Positions 25,935 through 38,430 of a stretch of 64,000 nucleotides of DNA are shown here, in pieces. The notes beneath the pieces are model-generated. The model was given only the letters and a program-made list of their open reading frames with translations, was not told where the DNA came from and made no database searches. The DNA is from Chrysemys picta bellii (taxonomy: Eukaryota > Chordata > Testudines > Emydidae). Position numbers and translations under genes: made by a program. The stretch's first letter is position 1. Each line of letters begins with the position of its first letter. The stretch covers positions 16,240,836-16,304,835 of the forward strand of contig NC_088805.1 of the NCBI RefSeq assembly GCF_011386835.1. Direction: 5' to 3'.

Positions 25935-26870
25935 GGGTACTGTGATGGGGAATGTACACCATATGCATAATGAATGGGTTAACTGGAGCTGGCGTGCTCA
26001 GTTAAGGCACCTAGTTACGCTTGGAGGATGGGCCAGACCCAAGTAAAGATGAATCCCAGCTGGGGTGGAGCTGGGTGGTTAGTATAAAGAAAGGAAGCTC
26101 AGAGTAGAAGGTTGGCTACAGAGAGAGAGGGAAAGGACTTTGTAGTCCTGCTCTTGGTACTAGAAGGCGGTGAGACTGGCAGAGTTGAAGAGGAGTCCGA
26201 GGGGGAGAGTTGGCCTTGGGATACTCTCCTGAGTAAAGAAGTCTGTCAGGAGGTCAAGAGAGACACAGAGCACTTTCTGGGATGGGGCAAGCTCCACTGG
26301 TGAGCACTAATAGGGCAGGATCTGGACTTCTAGGGAGAGAGAGCTCTGGAAGCTATTCAGTTCAGGAATGCAGCAGGGGAAACTGAAGAGGGATGAAAGG
26401 TCAAGTCTGAGGAGGGCAGAAGTCAGTTTAATTTTTTACTTTTGATTTGGGGATTCCAGGGGAAGAGTCCTGTGAGTCCTGGACCTGAAAGAAGGGTGAA
26501 CTTAGAGAGGCTTTGGCGCTTGGGAAAACAGAGAGGCCAGTTACTTACTGGTGCACATGAAGAGATTCTGGCTTCTCAAAGGAAAGAGAAAAAAGCATGT
26601 AACTGTCTAGGCATGAAGTCACAAGCAGAGTGAAGGCTGTGATCTGCCTCCCAAGCAGTGTCATAGTAAGGTTTAGGAATCCCACTATTGGTATGAGGAC
26701 ATCTGAACAATCTGAAAGCTGTTAGTTACTGTTACAACTGTTCCTTGCGGATTTGTCCAACATCTTCACTCTTCATTGTGCCAGAGGTCCCATTTTATAG
26801 GGTTTACTCTTGGTTTCTTGTAACAGAGGAATCCTTACCCTTCCTAGGCAAAATAAAGATCTGTCATATT
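25935..26870 (+). repeat. possible solitary LTR-like repeat
   Basis: A stretch beginning GATGGGGAATGTACACC contains a TATA-like AGTATAAAGAAAGGAAGCTC (about 26,079) and, some 770 bp on, AAATAAAG (about 26,850), the spacing of promoter and poly(A) signal in a long LTR. The purine-rich middle resembles a turtle dispersed repeat. No primer-binding site, coding region or partner LTR was found, so the class is uncertain. Confidence 0.35.
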
Positions 26871-29514
26871 GGAATGAATATGCATGTTACCAGAAATATT
26901 TAAGTGAAAGTATTACAACTGAACTTAGAACTTGCTCCTTATAAGGCTCTGATCCCTGTTCCAAGCCTATTGCCCTCTCTTCCAGTTTGATGAAATGTCT
27001 CCTTCCCCAAAGGAAGCAAATGTTATATTACAAAAAAAAACAAAAAACTGTATTACAAATAAACACAGAAAGAGACGTTAATGCAACATTAAGGTTGCAC
27101 AGTTAGAGATTTGGGAAATACGGATGTACGGTTCTATGTCAGTGTAAACTCATCCACATATGCACACATGCAGTACTGCCTATTCTTGTTTTACTGGTTA
27201 CATGTGTAGCTTAATATAACTCTTTCTAAATACATACCTCAAAATACTCAGGATGTGCAATGTGGCTTCATATATTGGGCTATTAGAATGTTAACACTCG
27301 TGTTTCCTGACTATTTTAACTGTGCAGTTTGTCTTAATATAGATCTTGCATTTAATATCCTGGTTGTTTTAAAGTAAAAACATGGTCACCAAGTTTCCAG
27401 GGTGTCAAGTCCCCAGGTGAGGTAGAGGATTGTTCCATGGTGGCTTCTATTAACTGGCAGTGTACTTAAGATGAAGCGGTACAAAGCCCTGTACTACCGC
27501 TCTTTCCAGCCCTGGGGCCTACAGAGTCATTCCACTCTGTATACACTAGCCCAAAGCCCAGTGGCATGTGCCAGGTGGCAGAGGAGTTTTCTGTTGGGAA
27601 AAAGTGCTTTTGTTACTGTAAAAAAAAAACCCAAAACAAAAAAAACCTAATGTAAAACATCAAGAATTTCACACACATGCTGATACTGGCAAAAAGCCAG
27701 AAATATGTTGGTTTCGCTTTGGGTGTGAATATGTTTGAATATTGTAATTCAAAAGCATTTTTTTCAATGGAAAGATACGGTATGTTGCAACGGACTTTGC
27801 AATGATAAATATCAACTGTGTCATTTCTCTCACCAAAGGGGTTTTCCCACAGTGATATCGTAAGATGCAGTTCAAAAGGCCATACTGAGATTTATAGAGC
27901 TATATATTTAAAAAGTGGCATGTGAGTCATTTTGTTCAGCTTGAGTGTTTGACATGCAACCTTCACAGTTCTGCATGACTGAAAAAACAGCCCCATGTCC
28001 CAAGGTTCCAACAGACCTGAAGTGATTAGTGACAGTGTGTCAGTCAGGTCATACAAATTTGTGTGAGCAGTTAATCTAGCGAGCAGTCGCTTGTCATGTG
28101 ACTAGACTTTTTGAGAGTTTTAGAACGTATTTGGGCAAATAGATTTAGTAACCACTGGTAAAAGGGCACAACTCCAATCAAACCAATGGAGTCGTGCTTG
28201 TGTACAACAGCAGTGAATTTGGCCCCGGCCGCTTGTGTATTATAATTACTATAGTTGTGGGATGAATGAAACATACTTGAAGCTGGGGGGTGTAACTGCA
28301 GCCCTTCATTGAAGATAGCTGTAAGAACAATTAAGCTCCTTTATAGCAGCCCCCACCTAAAACAAAGGTACAGGGAAGTCTATCCAGGAATTAGAATATG
28401 TGAGTGGAGGGCTTCACTAGGTATTGTTTTGGGTAAAGGTGTGTGAAGTAGTAAGTGACAAGACAAGAAAGAGGAAGCACATTGAAATGCAGAGAGAAGG
28501 AAGCTATGTATAGAGTCTGGACTATATATCTTCACAGGAAATGTGTACAGTTATACCTATATAATTATACTGGTATAGTGAGACCATTGTAATTAAACTC
28601 TTAAATTATTTTATCTTTCTCTATCCTCTAAAAGTAAGGATTGCAGTACTGTCTCTATGCAAGCATGGCAAAGCACGGAGGCCAGCATTAAAAGGGACAA
28701 AGTCATGACCATCCTGTTCGTGTTTATCAGCCAATCCCCGGAGAAGTTCATTTGTTCTTTGTTTTATGATCATTTTAATTAGTTTTAAAATCAAGAATGA
28801 ATTCCTTCCCTCAGTGACTTGGAGCAGCACTCCCCAGCTCTCCCCGAAATAAATTCTCAGAGCGTGGACAACTTCTGCTGTACAAGGCTGGAATGGGGAG
28901 AGAACTGTTTTATGGCATAACTCCAAAGGGAACTGCAGAAAGGTTACTAGTTGCTTAGGATTGAATAAGTATTTCAAATGCGAGCAATACTGGGAAGGAA
29001 GACTTAAAATCAAGGACCAAATCATGACCTCTTTGAAGTCAATGGGAACATTCAGTGGGGCTAGACTAGGGCAGCAAATGTGAATGTAACTCCCAGCTTC
29101 AGCAGGCTGCAATTATTTCCCCCTTCAGGGATAAGAAGGTCTCTAAAAAATACAAACCCCAAATCACCTCCTTCAACATGAACTGAATTTGAAGTGAATA
29201 TTTATTTGCAGAGGCTTCAAAAAGCTAACTCCTATTTTACAATTATTTCACATTTGTGCATAGCCCTACTTCCTGGTTCTGATGAGGTCTGGAAGCCAAA
29301 GTTCCAAAATACTATGAGAAGGTGCTGTTCTTGTGAGTTTCTAGCCAGTAGGAAGCACCAGAAATATCTAGAGATGGGTCAAGCTGCAAAACTCAGATCT
29401 GGATTTTAAATACCCAAAAGGGAGCTCTAATCATGACCATTCTATGACATTATATGATCTGGCAGGTGTGAACCGAAGTCATAGGTTCAATATTCGAAGT
29501 ACTTGGTGTAGTTA

Positions 29515-29640
29515 GGGTTGCCAATTTTGGTTGGACATATTCCTGGAGGTTTCATCACACAATATAATCTTTAATTAAAGATTAATCTTTAATTCCTGGA
29601 GACTCCAGGACAAGCCTGGAGGCTTGACAACCCTCGTTAG
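29515..29640. mobile_element. short palindromic MITE (AGGGTTGCCAA ends)
   Basis: Left end AGGGTTGCCAATTTTGG; the right end on the minus strand is AGGGTTGTCAAGCCTCC. The middle AATCTTTAATTAAAGATT is palindromic, followed by TAATTCCTGGAGACTCCAGGA. GTTAG is present at both edges. Non-autonomous DNA transposon. Confidence 0.6.
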
Positions 29641-30016
29641 TAAGGTGGTCATGATAGGCTGAACCGGAGTTATCCAGAGTATCATGGGATGAAACTGTAC
29701 TCCACCCTTCCCTTCTTTCCTGTTTTAGGCAGTGGGAGTTCCTCTACCCCCCCTCTACGGGGGTTAAATTAAGCAGCAAGTTTCCCACCCTGCAGTCCTG
29801 TGAGTAGACTAATTTCTTGCACTGGGGAGTCCCTTTACAAAACTTGGGAAGGTGAAAGGCAGATTATGTGTCTCAACTTTCTAGGAAACCTGTTTTATAT
29901 AAAAAGCTAATTTTAATAGAAGTGATGATGGCAGGTCAGTTAAGAAACAAAAAATAATATAACTATTTTATATCTGCAAGTTGTTTTAACCACATTAGAG
30001 ATTTCCTGCAAAGAGA

Positions 30017-30018
<2 letters not shown>

Positions 30019-30054
<36 letters not shown>
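30019..30054. repeat. (GT)n microsatellite
   Basis: About eighteen uninterrupted GT units. Confidence 0.95.
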
Positions 30055-30057
<3 letters not shown>

Positions 30058-33000
30058 TTTATGTAAGCAAAAGGGGAAAAATCAAGCCAGTGTAACAAGG
30101 AGCTGCTCCCCCAGATAGTTGAACTCAAATGAGCACATATACAGAGAAATGTGTGCACGTTCTTTTGGTTTCTGTTCATCCTATATTTAGACCATGTGCC
30201 AAATTCTGAACCTAGGCAGCTACACTTGTATAAATGTGGAGAAGCACCATTATAGGGACAAACCTTTTTACCTTTTGACTATTCGTTTGTAAAACATAGG
30301 TATCAATTCTTGGTCATCTTGATTGTCTGCTATTACATTTACTTAGGATCTGATATTCAGAAGTGCTGAGTATGCATCGCTTTAGTTGGAGTCAGTGAGA
30401 TCTGTGGGTGCTCAGCACCTCTGGAAAGCAAGTTCTCACTTTTTAAAAAGTTTGCTCAAAAAATAGTCCTTGTTCTGCTGCTGTGTTTCCATTTCACTTT
30501 TGATGGTGTCTAATACAATACTGGCTGTTCTCATAAGGGTCATTGAAATGTGTTCCTGACAGAGTTTGCTGAAGCCCCAACTTTTTCTTTTCTGCCTCTT
30601 ATAAATGAAGCCTCTCATCAAAACTCAGCAGCAATGAAGCAGCTTACACAGACTTCTCACAAAACCATTTTTAAGAGCCATATGTCACTTTCAATCCTGC
30701 AGTGAGCAATATGTTATCTGCAATTGAAAGAAAAAATGAAATTATTTTCTAAGAGTTTCACGGTTAGCCCAGTCCATTTCTAGATGCAATTACATATCTA
30801 TTGGTTTAGTTGACCTCTTGTGTTTATATCCTTTCAGAATCTCAGAGGTATCATACTTAGAACATGTTCATACAACCATTTAAAGGCATACGAGCATTCA
30901 GTGGTTCACTGATTATAGCAATAACCTGCAAAATGTCTATAGCAGCAAAAGTTGACTTATTCCCTCTCTTCAATAAAAATGGTTAATAGAAGCTACTTTC
31001 AAAAGTAATCTGCCAACTTCAACCCCACAGTGACTCTGAGCCTCTGTAAATCAGTAATTGAGATAAAAATTAAATTACTTGCTAATCTTGCTTTATAAAG
31101 GAACCCTGGTATGTCCATTTGAAGCACCTTTGATTTCCAGAGTTTTCTGTAGTTAAAAGCAGTGTAGTCAAAACACACATGCTGGACATTGCAGGCTAAA
31201 TCATGTCATGGACAAATAAGCAATAAACAGGAATTAAAACAGAGTAGTCACTTTCCAAGCAGCTAGGCCAAATCATGGTCCAACTGCACTTGATGGCAAA
31301 ACTCCGATTGACTTCAATGAGATAATGATTTAGCCCATGTGACTGACGGCTTCTGTTTCTTTCTGTGATAGTCCTGTAACTACCTCCTCCCCTTTAAACC
31401 AACACAAGCAACTGGGATAGAAAGAAAAATGTTGATATGTTTTTATAAGAAAAGGAGTAATACATAATATTTAAAAAGTTTAATCAAAGAGACAACCATT
31501 TAAGATAACAAAACAGATAAAACTGGGGAGTTATTAATGTTATTGTTCCACTACTAGAGCTGTGAATGTAAAAGTTTTCTGTTAATATTTGTTTGATTTT
31601 TTTTAATGAATTCACAACAACCCCTATGATATTTGAAAATAAACTCAAATAATGAACAATTTTGCAATCAAACAATGCATCTACTCAGCTCTAACAACAA
31701 TGTTCACAAATAAAAAGGCAAGTTAATACTCTCTCTCTCAGGTGCAAACAGCACCCAATTGCTTATTTAAAACAATATAAATCTCACATAATTGCTTTTA
31801 TTTCTGTTTCATATATCCATTTAGCAAAGTCGACACCCTGATACAATAATAATCTAGGTGACAAGCAGGGGACCCTATTGAGGAACTGGGGCTGAAGCGA
31901 TGATATTGGCCCCTGAGATTAAGAGGGCCCATGTTTCTGATAGGCTATATCTATCCCAGACTAAAAAAAAAAAATGTGTTAAGATGGAGCTAAGGTTGAA
32001 TGTATATATCAGTAATGTAAGGGTAAAAAGCATTGTGAGGATGATGTAATTACCCCCAAGCCAAGAATTATAAACCAGATAATTCAGAATTAAGGCTACA
32101 GTCAAAAGAAACCCAGAGACTTTAAAGGTAAGTAATGGACAGTCAAGGTTCCCAAACAACCTTAACTCTGCCCTGTAGAGACATCATGCAATAGCATTAT
32201 GATTAAGATGTTTCTATTTTGTGGCCCCAGATTAGATTAAACTGGTTTTTAAAGACATTACATTTTTTCATCCCCATCCTCACGCCCTTGTGACATCACT
32301 ATAGAGCAGGAAAGTAAAGGTCCTCTGGAGGAGGGTCAGTATTCATCTATATTAATATTTTTCCATCCAGTGAAAGACATAAGTGAGTTGCGTTCTTTGG
32401 TCAACTGGTTCAGACAACTGAAGACCCTAAGGGGACAAGAACAAGCTTGTATAATAGAGTTTAATGAATATAGTTCAGATCCTGCAATGAGCTCCATTCA
32501 GGCAGAGCTCTATGTCCCTGAGAAGCTCTTCAGTAGGGCTCTGAGATAGACAGAGGTCCATCTGCATGGATCTCATTGCGGGGTCAGAGCTTAAGGCAAC
32601 AAAGTTACGTATTGGATGCCAGTAGCCCACAGTATGGGTACATGTATGGACATTCAGAAAAATAATGAAATGAAGTCCCTCCCTGAGAGTTACATTTAAG
32701 TAGGATAACTCAAAGTCTAAGAAACCAAAATGAAAGTCTTTGGTTGGGGCTTGGGGATTTTATTTGTCCTCATACAAGAAAAGACAAAAGGAAGCTAAGT
32801 TCTAACGGACTTTTAAATAAAACCTTTTTAAAATACAGTTTTTCCTCTAACTTATTTTCATTGTTTAGATGTAACCACGCTTCTGGAATTAAGCGGAAAA
32901 TATTGGCATAATATAAAATAGAAGTCAATTCATTCTAATGATTCTACATTTTCACTTTCTGTAGTGACGTGCCATCAGTTCTGCTCTTAAGTGAATTGAA

Positions 33001-33173
33001 AAACAAATGTAAAATAGGCCTCGTGAATTTCCCAGTTCCCTGTGATTTGGTCATTTAGCTGCATCAAAAATGTGCTTTAGTCTATGTCTGTTACAGAAAA
33101 ACCAGCAGGATTTCCCAATAGATTAGCTCCTGTATCTGAAACACCAAAGAAGGAAACTGGAAGCAGAATAGTG

Positions 33174-33307
33174 TGAGTGGTGGGGTTCTACAGTACCACG
33201 GAGGGAATAGGCTAACAGTAAATACAAAGTCTGCTCTCAGTGAGTGGTAGGGTTCTACAGTACCATGGAGGGAATAGGCTAACAATAAATACAAAGTCTG
33301 CTCTCAG
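33174..33307. repeat. 67-bp tandem duplication
   Basis: Two adjacent 67-bp units (33174-33240 and 33241-33307) differ at only three places (G/A, C/T, G/A), all transitions. It lies about 50 bp from the Harbinger MITE at 33,359. Confidence 0.95.
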
Positions 33308-33358
33308 CTAAAAACATACAGGAACAATAGGTGGAAGGATATAGCACAAGATCTCTAA

Positions 33359-33644
33359 GGCTTGGTCTACACTCACCCCCCAAATCGAACTAAGGTACGC
33401 AACTTCAGCTACATGAATAACGTAGCTGAAGTTCAAAGTACCTTAGTTCGATCTTACCTCGGTCCACACGCGGCAGGCAGGCTCCCCCGTCGACTCCGCG
33501 GTACTCCTCTCGTCTAGCTGGAGTACCGCAGTCGACGGCGAGCACTTCTGGGTTCAACTTATCGCGTCCAGACAAGACGCGATAAGTTGAACCCAGAACT
33601 TCGATTGCCAGCCGCCGAACTAGCAGCTGGGTGTAGACATACCC
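33359..33644. mobile_element. PIF/Harbinger MITE with three internal hairpins
   Basis: Ends are GGCTTGGTCTACAC and, on the minus strand, GGGTATGTCTACAC, with TAA duplicated at 33356-33358 and 33645-33647, the Harbinger rule. Three palindromes follow one another: 33384-33452, about 33488-33537, and 33546-33598 with perfect 23-bp arms. The right end is the same as that of Harbinger copy A at 50,220, so a related transposase could have moved it. Confidence 0.85.
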
Positions 33645-35954
33645 TAAGTAATGACTCTATCTGATTAATTCTGAAGACAAATAAATGAAGATACATGGCA
33701 CCTGTGTACTGTTCAGGAGTTCAACTGTGTCCAGGGAAGGGTCTACTTGTTTATCGACTGTAAATGGGCAATACTATCACCTAGCTGATAGGGGTGTGTT
33801 ATGAGGCTTGAGTCAGTAATGTTTGTGAAGCCCTTTGAGATCTTTGGATGAAAGGTGCTGTCAAACTGAAACATTATTTTGCACAGCAGCCTGTTAAAAA
33901 TGCAAGTGAAATGTACTCTATCAATCAATAAGTGATCATTTAACTGAAAGGCTTGCCTATAGCATTTTAGTTTCTTAATTTGTATTCTAAATGGAGGATA
34001 TATGATTGTTATCCAGAAAGCAACGAAGGATTATGGTGGTGACAAAGCAGAAATTGAACAGAGATCCCAAGAGCAGAATGTCCCAAAACACAGAAATAAC
34101 AGCGATTGAGGCAATTTCTCTTTATGCTTCAAACCGAGTTCTAGTTCCCTGTCTCACAAGAATTTATATTAGTCTGCTTAGGTGCAGTCATGGGGTTAAT
34201 CCTCACTGGGAAATGCTGATGTTGCTAAAACCATAAACATAGTGTTATACTCCAATGCTATTTATTTTTCCCTATGTATATCATCCCGCCTAGCTAGAAA
34301 AAACAACATTCAGGTACCGGTATAAGTTTTTCTGTTGTAAAATGCAAATATCTAGTTAAATTCTGTAGTAACCTGCATGGAAGTGGGAGGGAGGAGCACA
34401 GATTGCAGGAGGGAAGAATTGGGAGGTGGTACCAGTAAATCAGCACATGGCTGGAATTGTAACATAGTTACAATTGCACCATCTTTCTCTATAGTACTCT
34501 TAATAAAGTGCCAAATTGATTTTAGAAACATGGAATCGTCTCCTGTTATTACCCAGCATGCAGCACATGAAACAAATTCTGCTCTCATTTGCACTGATAG
34601 AAAGCCATTGACTTCAACGAGGCTGTAGTCAGTGGGGTTGTGTCAATAGACTAGACAATGGAATTTAACTCATGGTGTTAAATCTTAGTGTCCTGGCCAA
34701 ATTGACTCTTAGATAACAACCACCAACCAGAAGACCAAACAGGGAAGTTTCATCAACTTATGAGTAAATGGAAACAAGGTTATAATGGAAATCATTCTGC
34801 AACCTTAACTATGAGGTTGACTTCCAGTGACCTTTATAACTTTTATTTATTTATATATCAGATGAAATATGTATGCTGTTTGCAACCTCACTATTTTAGG
34901 AAATCTTGGAAAGAATGAGTTTCAGCACAGCAAAAGCCCATGGGGGTCATTGATAATTTGTTGATAAGCAGCGGGTTCATTAAGACCATGCACTTCATTA
35001 TCTCTTTAAGTCAAAGGCATGTTTGTAGTCAGAATGATGAAATGTTTAGTTTTCTTCTGCTCTGGCCTCCACGACCTCCTACAGCTCATTAGAAAAGCTA
35101 ATCAGATTGAATTTTTCCACCGTGCTGTTTATTGTAGCCCTAATGGAAGACAATCACTTTAAAATTACACACTCGGCAGGTAATTTCTAAAAGTTATAAG
35201 CCATGGAAGCATTATTCTCCCTGGAATATTTCTCTTTGTGCTTCTTCCTTAGGATAAGATAGGTAATAAAGGTTTCTGGTAGAGTTTTGAAGGCTATTTT
35301 TGCAATCAAAAATGTAATGAAGTGCAGCTAAAGACACAAATAAATGTACCGTTATCACACATGAATATAGCTTGATAGAAGAATAGCAATGTGTGATATG
35401 GTTAATAGAATGGATTTCTACTTTATGATTTAATTATCAGAAATCATTAAAAACTTTTTTCTTGTCTCTGTGTCATGGGATGCATATCACTGTTCATGAA
35501 GTTGAGGACAAAACTTTCTGATTTTCACATCACAAACATGTCATCATAAAGCATGATGTGTTAGAATCTCATGAACTAATTTAGCAGTGTGATCTGAAGC
35601 CAAGATGTAACAAAATTTAATGAAAATAGAATCACAAACAAGGGTGACCTTTAAAATCCTAGGTGAGGCAGGACTTGGGTAAATACCTTCTAAAAACACA
35701 GATGCTTGAGAATCAGAGAGGAAGAGGCAAAGAGACAATATGGAGGTGATCTACAACACCTGGCATCCATCCTCTTGTTGTATAACTATCTCTACATAAA
35801 TTAAAGGTTTTGCAGAGGGAAGTGGGAAAAGGATCTCACAATCATATGCCTGATGCAATCAGTAAGTTTAAATGGGGCTCAGATTGACCAAGACTCCAAA
35901 CTAACCTCTCTCTCTGTCATCAGCACCTGCAAATTCTGTTAACATAGTGTGTAG

Positions 35955-36149
35955 AAAGACAAGGCGGGTGAATAATATCTTTTATTGGACCAACTTCTGT
36001 TGGTGAGAGAGACAAACTTTGCAGCTTATACAGAGCTCTTAAGCTCGAAAGCTTGTCTCTATCACCAAGTTGGGCCAATAAAAGATATTACCTCACCCAC
36101 CTTGTCTCTCTAATATCCTGTGGCCCACATGGCTACAACACTGCACCCA
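35955..36149 (+). mobile_element. inverted-dimer retroelement, second Penelope-like family (copy 3)
   Basis: The left antisense and right sense halves share the segment with CCAATAAAAGATATTACCTC and CACCCACCTTGTCTCTC; the sense end is ACATGGCTACAACACTGCA. Flanks ACATAGTGTGTAG (35942-35954) and GCATGTTGTGTAG (36150-36162) match at 10 of 13 and look like a decayed target duplication. The sense half has AAGCTCGAAAGCTTG but lacks the CTGAAGA part of the hammerhead-like core because the dimer junction falls there. Confidence 0.65.
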
Positions 36150-36429
36150 GCATGTTGTGTAGTCACACTTCCAAATTAAGATACAGTAAGAGTGGATTTA
36201 ACATTTGATCCTTGCAGCATCCTTCTACATAAATTCTCCAAAGTCCATTGCCAACTGTAACAACATCATTGCCCTTAGTTTACTTTATATGGTCCTTCAT
36301 CCAGTTTACAGACCAGGAGGCAGTGGTAATAATACCCAAGACAACTAGATTTTCTAAGTAGGATTTCATGAGACATTGCTAAGTCCTCATGTTTCAATAA
36401 AATCCAAATATTATACCTACTAACACTGT

Positions 36430-36667
36430 CTTCTATTGCAGCCTGGCCCACTACCATTCTGTACGGTCACCATTTGGTTGTGAGTAGGGTGACCAGATAT
36501 TCCGTTTTTAAAAGGACAGTCCCGTTTTTTGGGACTTTTTCTTATATAGGCGCCTATTACCCCCTACCCCCGTCCCGTTTTTTCACCGTTGCTATCTGGT
36601 CATCCTAGTTGTGAGTAAACTCAATCATTTGGTTTCACATGTATCCAAGCCAACTGGGTCTGGATGA
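36430..36667 (+). repeat. direct repeat, copy 1 (carries the hAT insertion)
   Basis: CTTCTATTGCAGCCTGGCCC through CCAAGCCAACTGGGTCTGG, interrupted by the 123-bp hAT MITE. Pairs with 37,503-37,610 about 1.07 kb away in the same orientation. May be part of an LTR or an old dispersed repeat; the class was not determined. Confidence 0.65.
36485..36607. mobile_element. hAT-type MITE with proven 8-bp target duplication
   Basis: Inverted ends TAGGGTGACCAGATA and TAGGATGACCAGATA (minus strand). The 8-bp target duplication GTTGTGAG lies at 36477-36484 and 36608-36615. It sits in one copy of a direct repeat whose other copy (37,503-37,610) lacks it and keeps a single GTTATGAG. Core sequence CCCGTTTTTTGGGACTTTTT and CTTATATAGGCGCCTATTA. 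123 bp. Confidence 0.85.
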
Positions 36668-37502
36668 ACTCTAGTCACTGTTTCTAGCTCTAGGACTCTA
36701 GGCTCATTCACAGGCTCAGACTGCCTGTCTGACGTCCTCCCTTGGGAGTTGGGTCACTGCCAACCAACCTCCCTAGGCTGTGAAAGCAGAGTGTTTCTCC
36801 AAAATTCCTCCCCCCCCCCCAGCTGTTTACACTCCCCCAGAGCTCTGCCTAGGTGCTGGGCACTTTGTGTTTCTAGTTTAACCCCCACAGGGACAACATA
36901 GCAAGAAAGCAAGGAATACAGGCTTAGGCAAGGAATTTTTTAACCACAGAAACTTTACTCTTAAAGCACTTGAGAGTTCCAGAGCTTTGAAAACAACAAA
37001 AGTTCTCAGATGCACTCTCCCCTAATCTGATCTCACTCCTCCTGTGAGTCCAAGAATCATCAGCCCTCTCTCCTGCCTGTTCTGCTTACATATAGTGATT
37101 GTTAGACACCCTGCACTGAACAGAACCCAGTCTTTAGTAGGGTCTCTCCTCTGTGATGTGCCCCACAGGAAAGCTCCAGTCGCCTTGCCCAGTCATGTGT
37201 ACCCCACCAGTGCAAAAAAACTGTTGTTCCATGGTGGAGGAAGACAGCAGTTGAGTCTTCCAGGTGGATCACTTCAGATTGTGTTCTTGATGGCTTTTAG
37301 TGTTAGTCTTTCAACGAGCTGTCAAACACCTGGGCAGAGCAGTGGTCTGAATGCATTATAGTAGGCTATCTTTGGGCATCTCCAGACTTGTTTTCACTCA
37401 GCACAACAAAGAGCTCACAATTTGACACAACTACACATTAATTTTCTAATTTTAGTATCCTATACAGCTACTCCCTCCTCTTTACTACCTCTACTGCACT
37501 GC

Positions 37503-37610
37503 CTTCTGTTGCAACTTGGCCTAGTATTATGTTGTATGGCACCAGTTGGTTATGAGTGGCCCCAATAGCTGGGTTCCAGGTGCTTACAAGCCAACTGGGT
37601 CTGGGTGGCG
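37503..37610 (+). repeat. direct repeat, copy 2 (empty site)
   Basis: CTTCTGTTGCAACTTGGCCT through CAAGCCAACTGGGTCTGGG, same order of motifs as copy 1 but without the hAT MITE. The DNA between the two copies has no recognised coding content. Confidence 0.65.
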
Positions 37611-38430
37611 TGGTACACAGGATCTCCTTAGCTCAAACACATATAATATGCAACTGCATACAATTTGGCCTCCCCTTTGGACCATGTTCTTATCTCTGAA
37701 ATCAGATTCAAGTGCATTCCATTTTCAACAAGAAAGTCTGACTTCCAGCATCTCGGGGCTATTACCTCCCTAAAGTATTATTTGGAGCAATTTACCACTC
37801 AGATAGCTTAACTTTGACCTTGACATCAGTAACTGTATTGGGGTGGATTCTGAAGAGCCTGTGCAAAGAAGCCACCCTTCATTATTATTATTATTTACAA
37901 TCACTGTCAGGCATGGGCTTTAAAAGAATGATATGGGCAATTTAAAAGCAAGTTTAGGATTTTCAGTTAGCATTATGTTAACTGCATTTTCATTGATCCA
38001 TTACAGGTTTTTCTTCTCATTCCTTATATTTAGGATGTCTTTTTTCTATTAACTTCAGTGCAGATTTACAAGCACTTTGGCCATATTAAGACCAGTTTTC
38101 CTATAACAACATATATTACATATACGGTAGGTTTCCTGCTTTTCCTATCTTAGCTGTTTAATGTTAGCATAATAATAGCATAGCTTTGGGGAATCAAAAT
38201 CTGTTTTTCTTGGTGTTAAAAACTTTGTTTCCCTGAAATTATTCTAAAATATGAGAACCTGTTGATGAGTGAGGAAGATCTTTATGGTCCGATGTCTCTC
38301 TCCAAAAACTGTTTTCAGCACTTCAAAAACAATCCATTTATTTAACTTTTTTTTTAACATAACCACCAACATACATATTTTGCTGTGGTGCCCTTTTCTT
38401 TAAAACCCACTAGAGATCATGTTGTTTGCT

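Larger units (their letters stand above)
24670..35940. other. no gene seen; AT-rich intergenic DNA with scattered repeats
   Basis: Listed repeats apart (25,935; 29,515; 30,019; 33,174; 33,359), no supported feature. A repeat-like palindromic segment with AGCTCCATTCAGGCAGAGCTC lies at about 32,475-32,595. The 163-codon frame at 28621-29112 (minus) has no recognisable family. Confidence 0.55.

Noticed and set aside
28621..29112. 163-codon minus-strand frame
   Set aside because: No family pattern or splice-site context; most likely chance.
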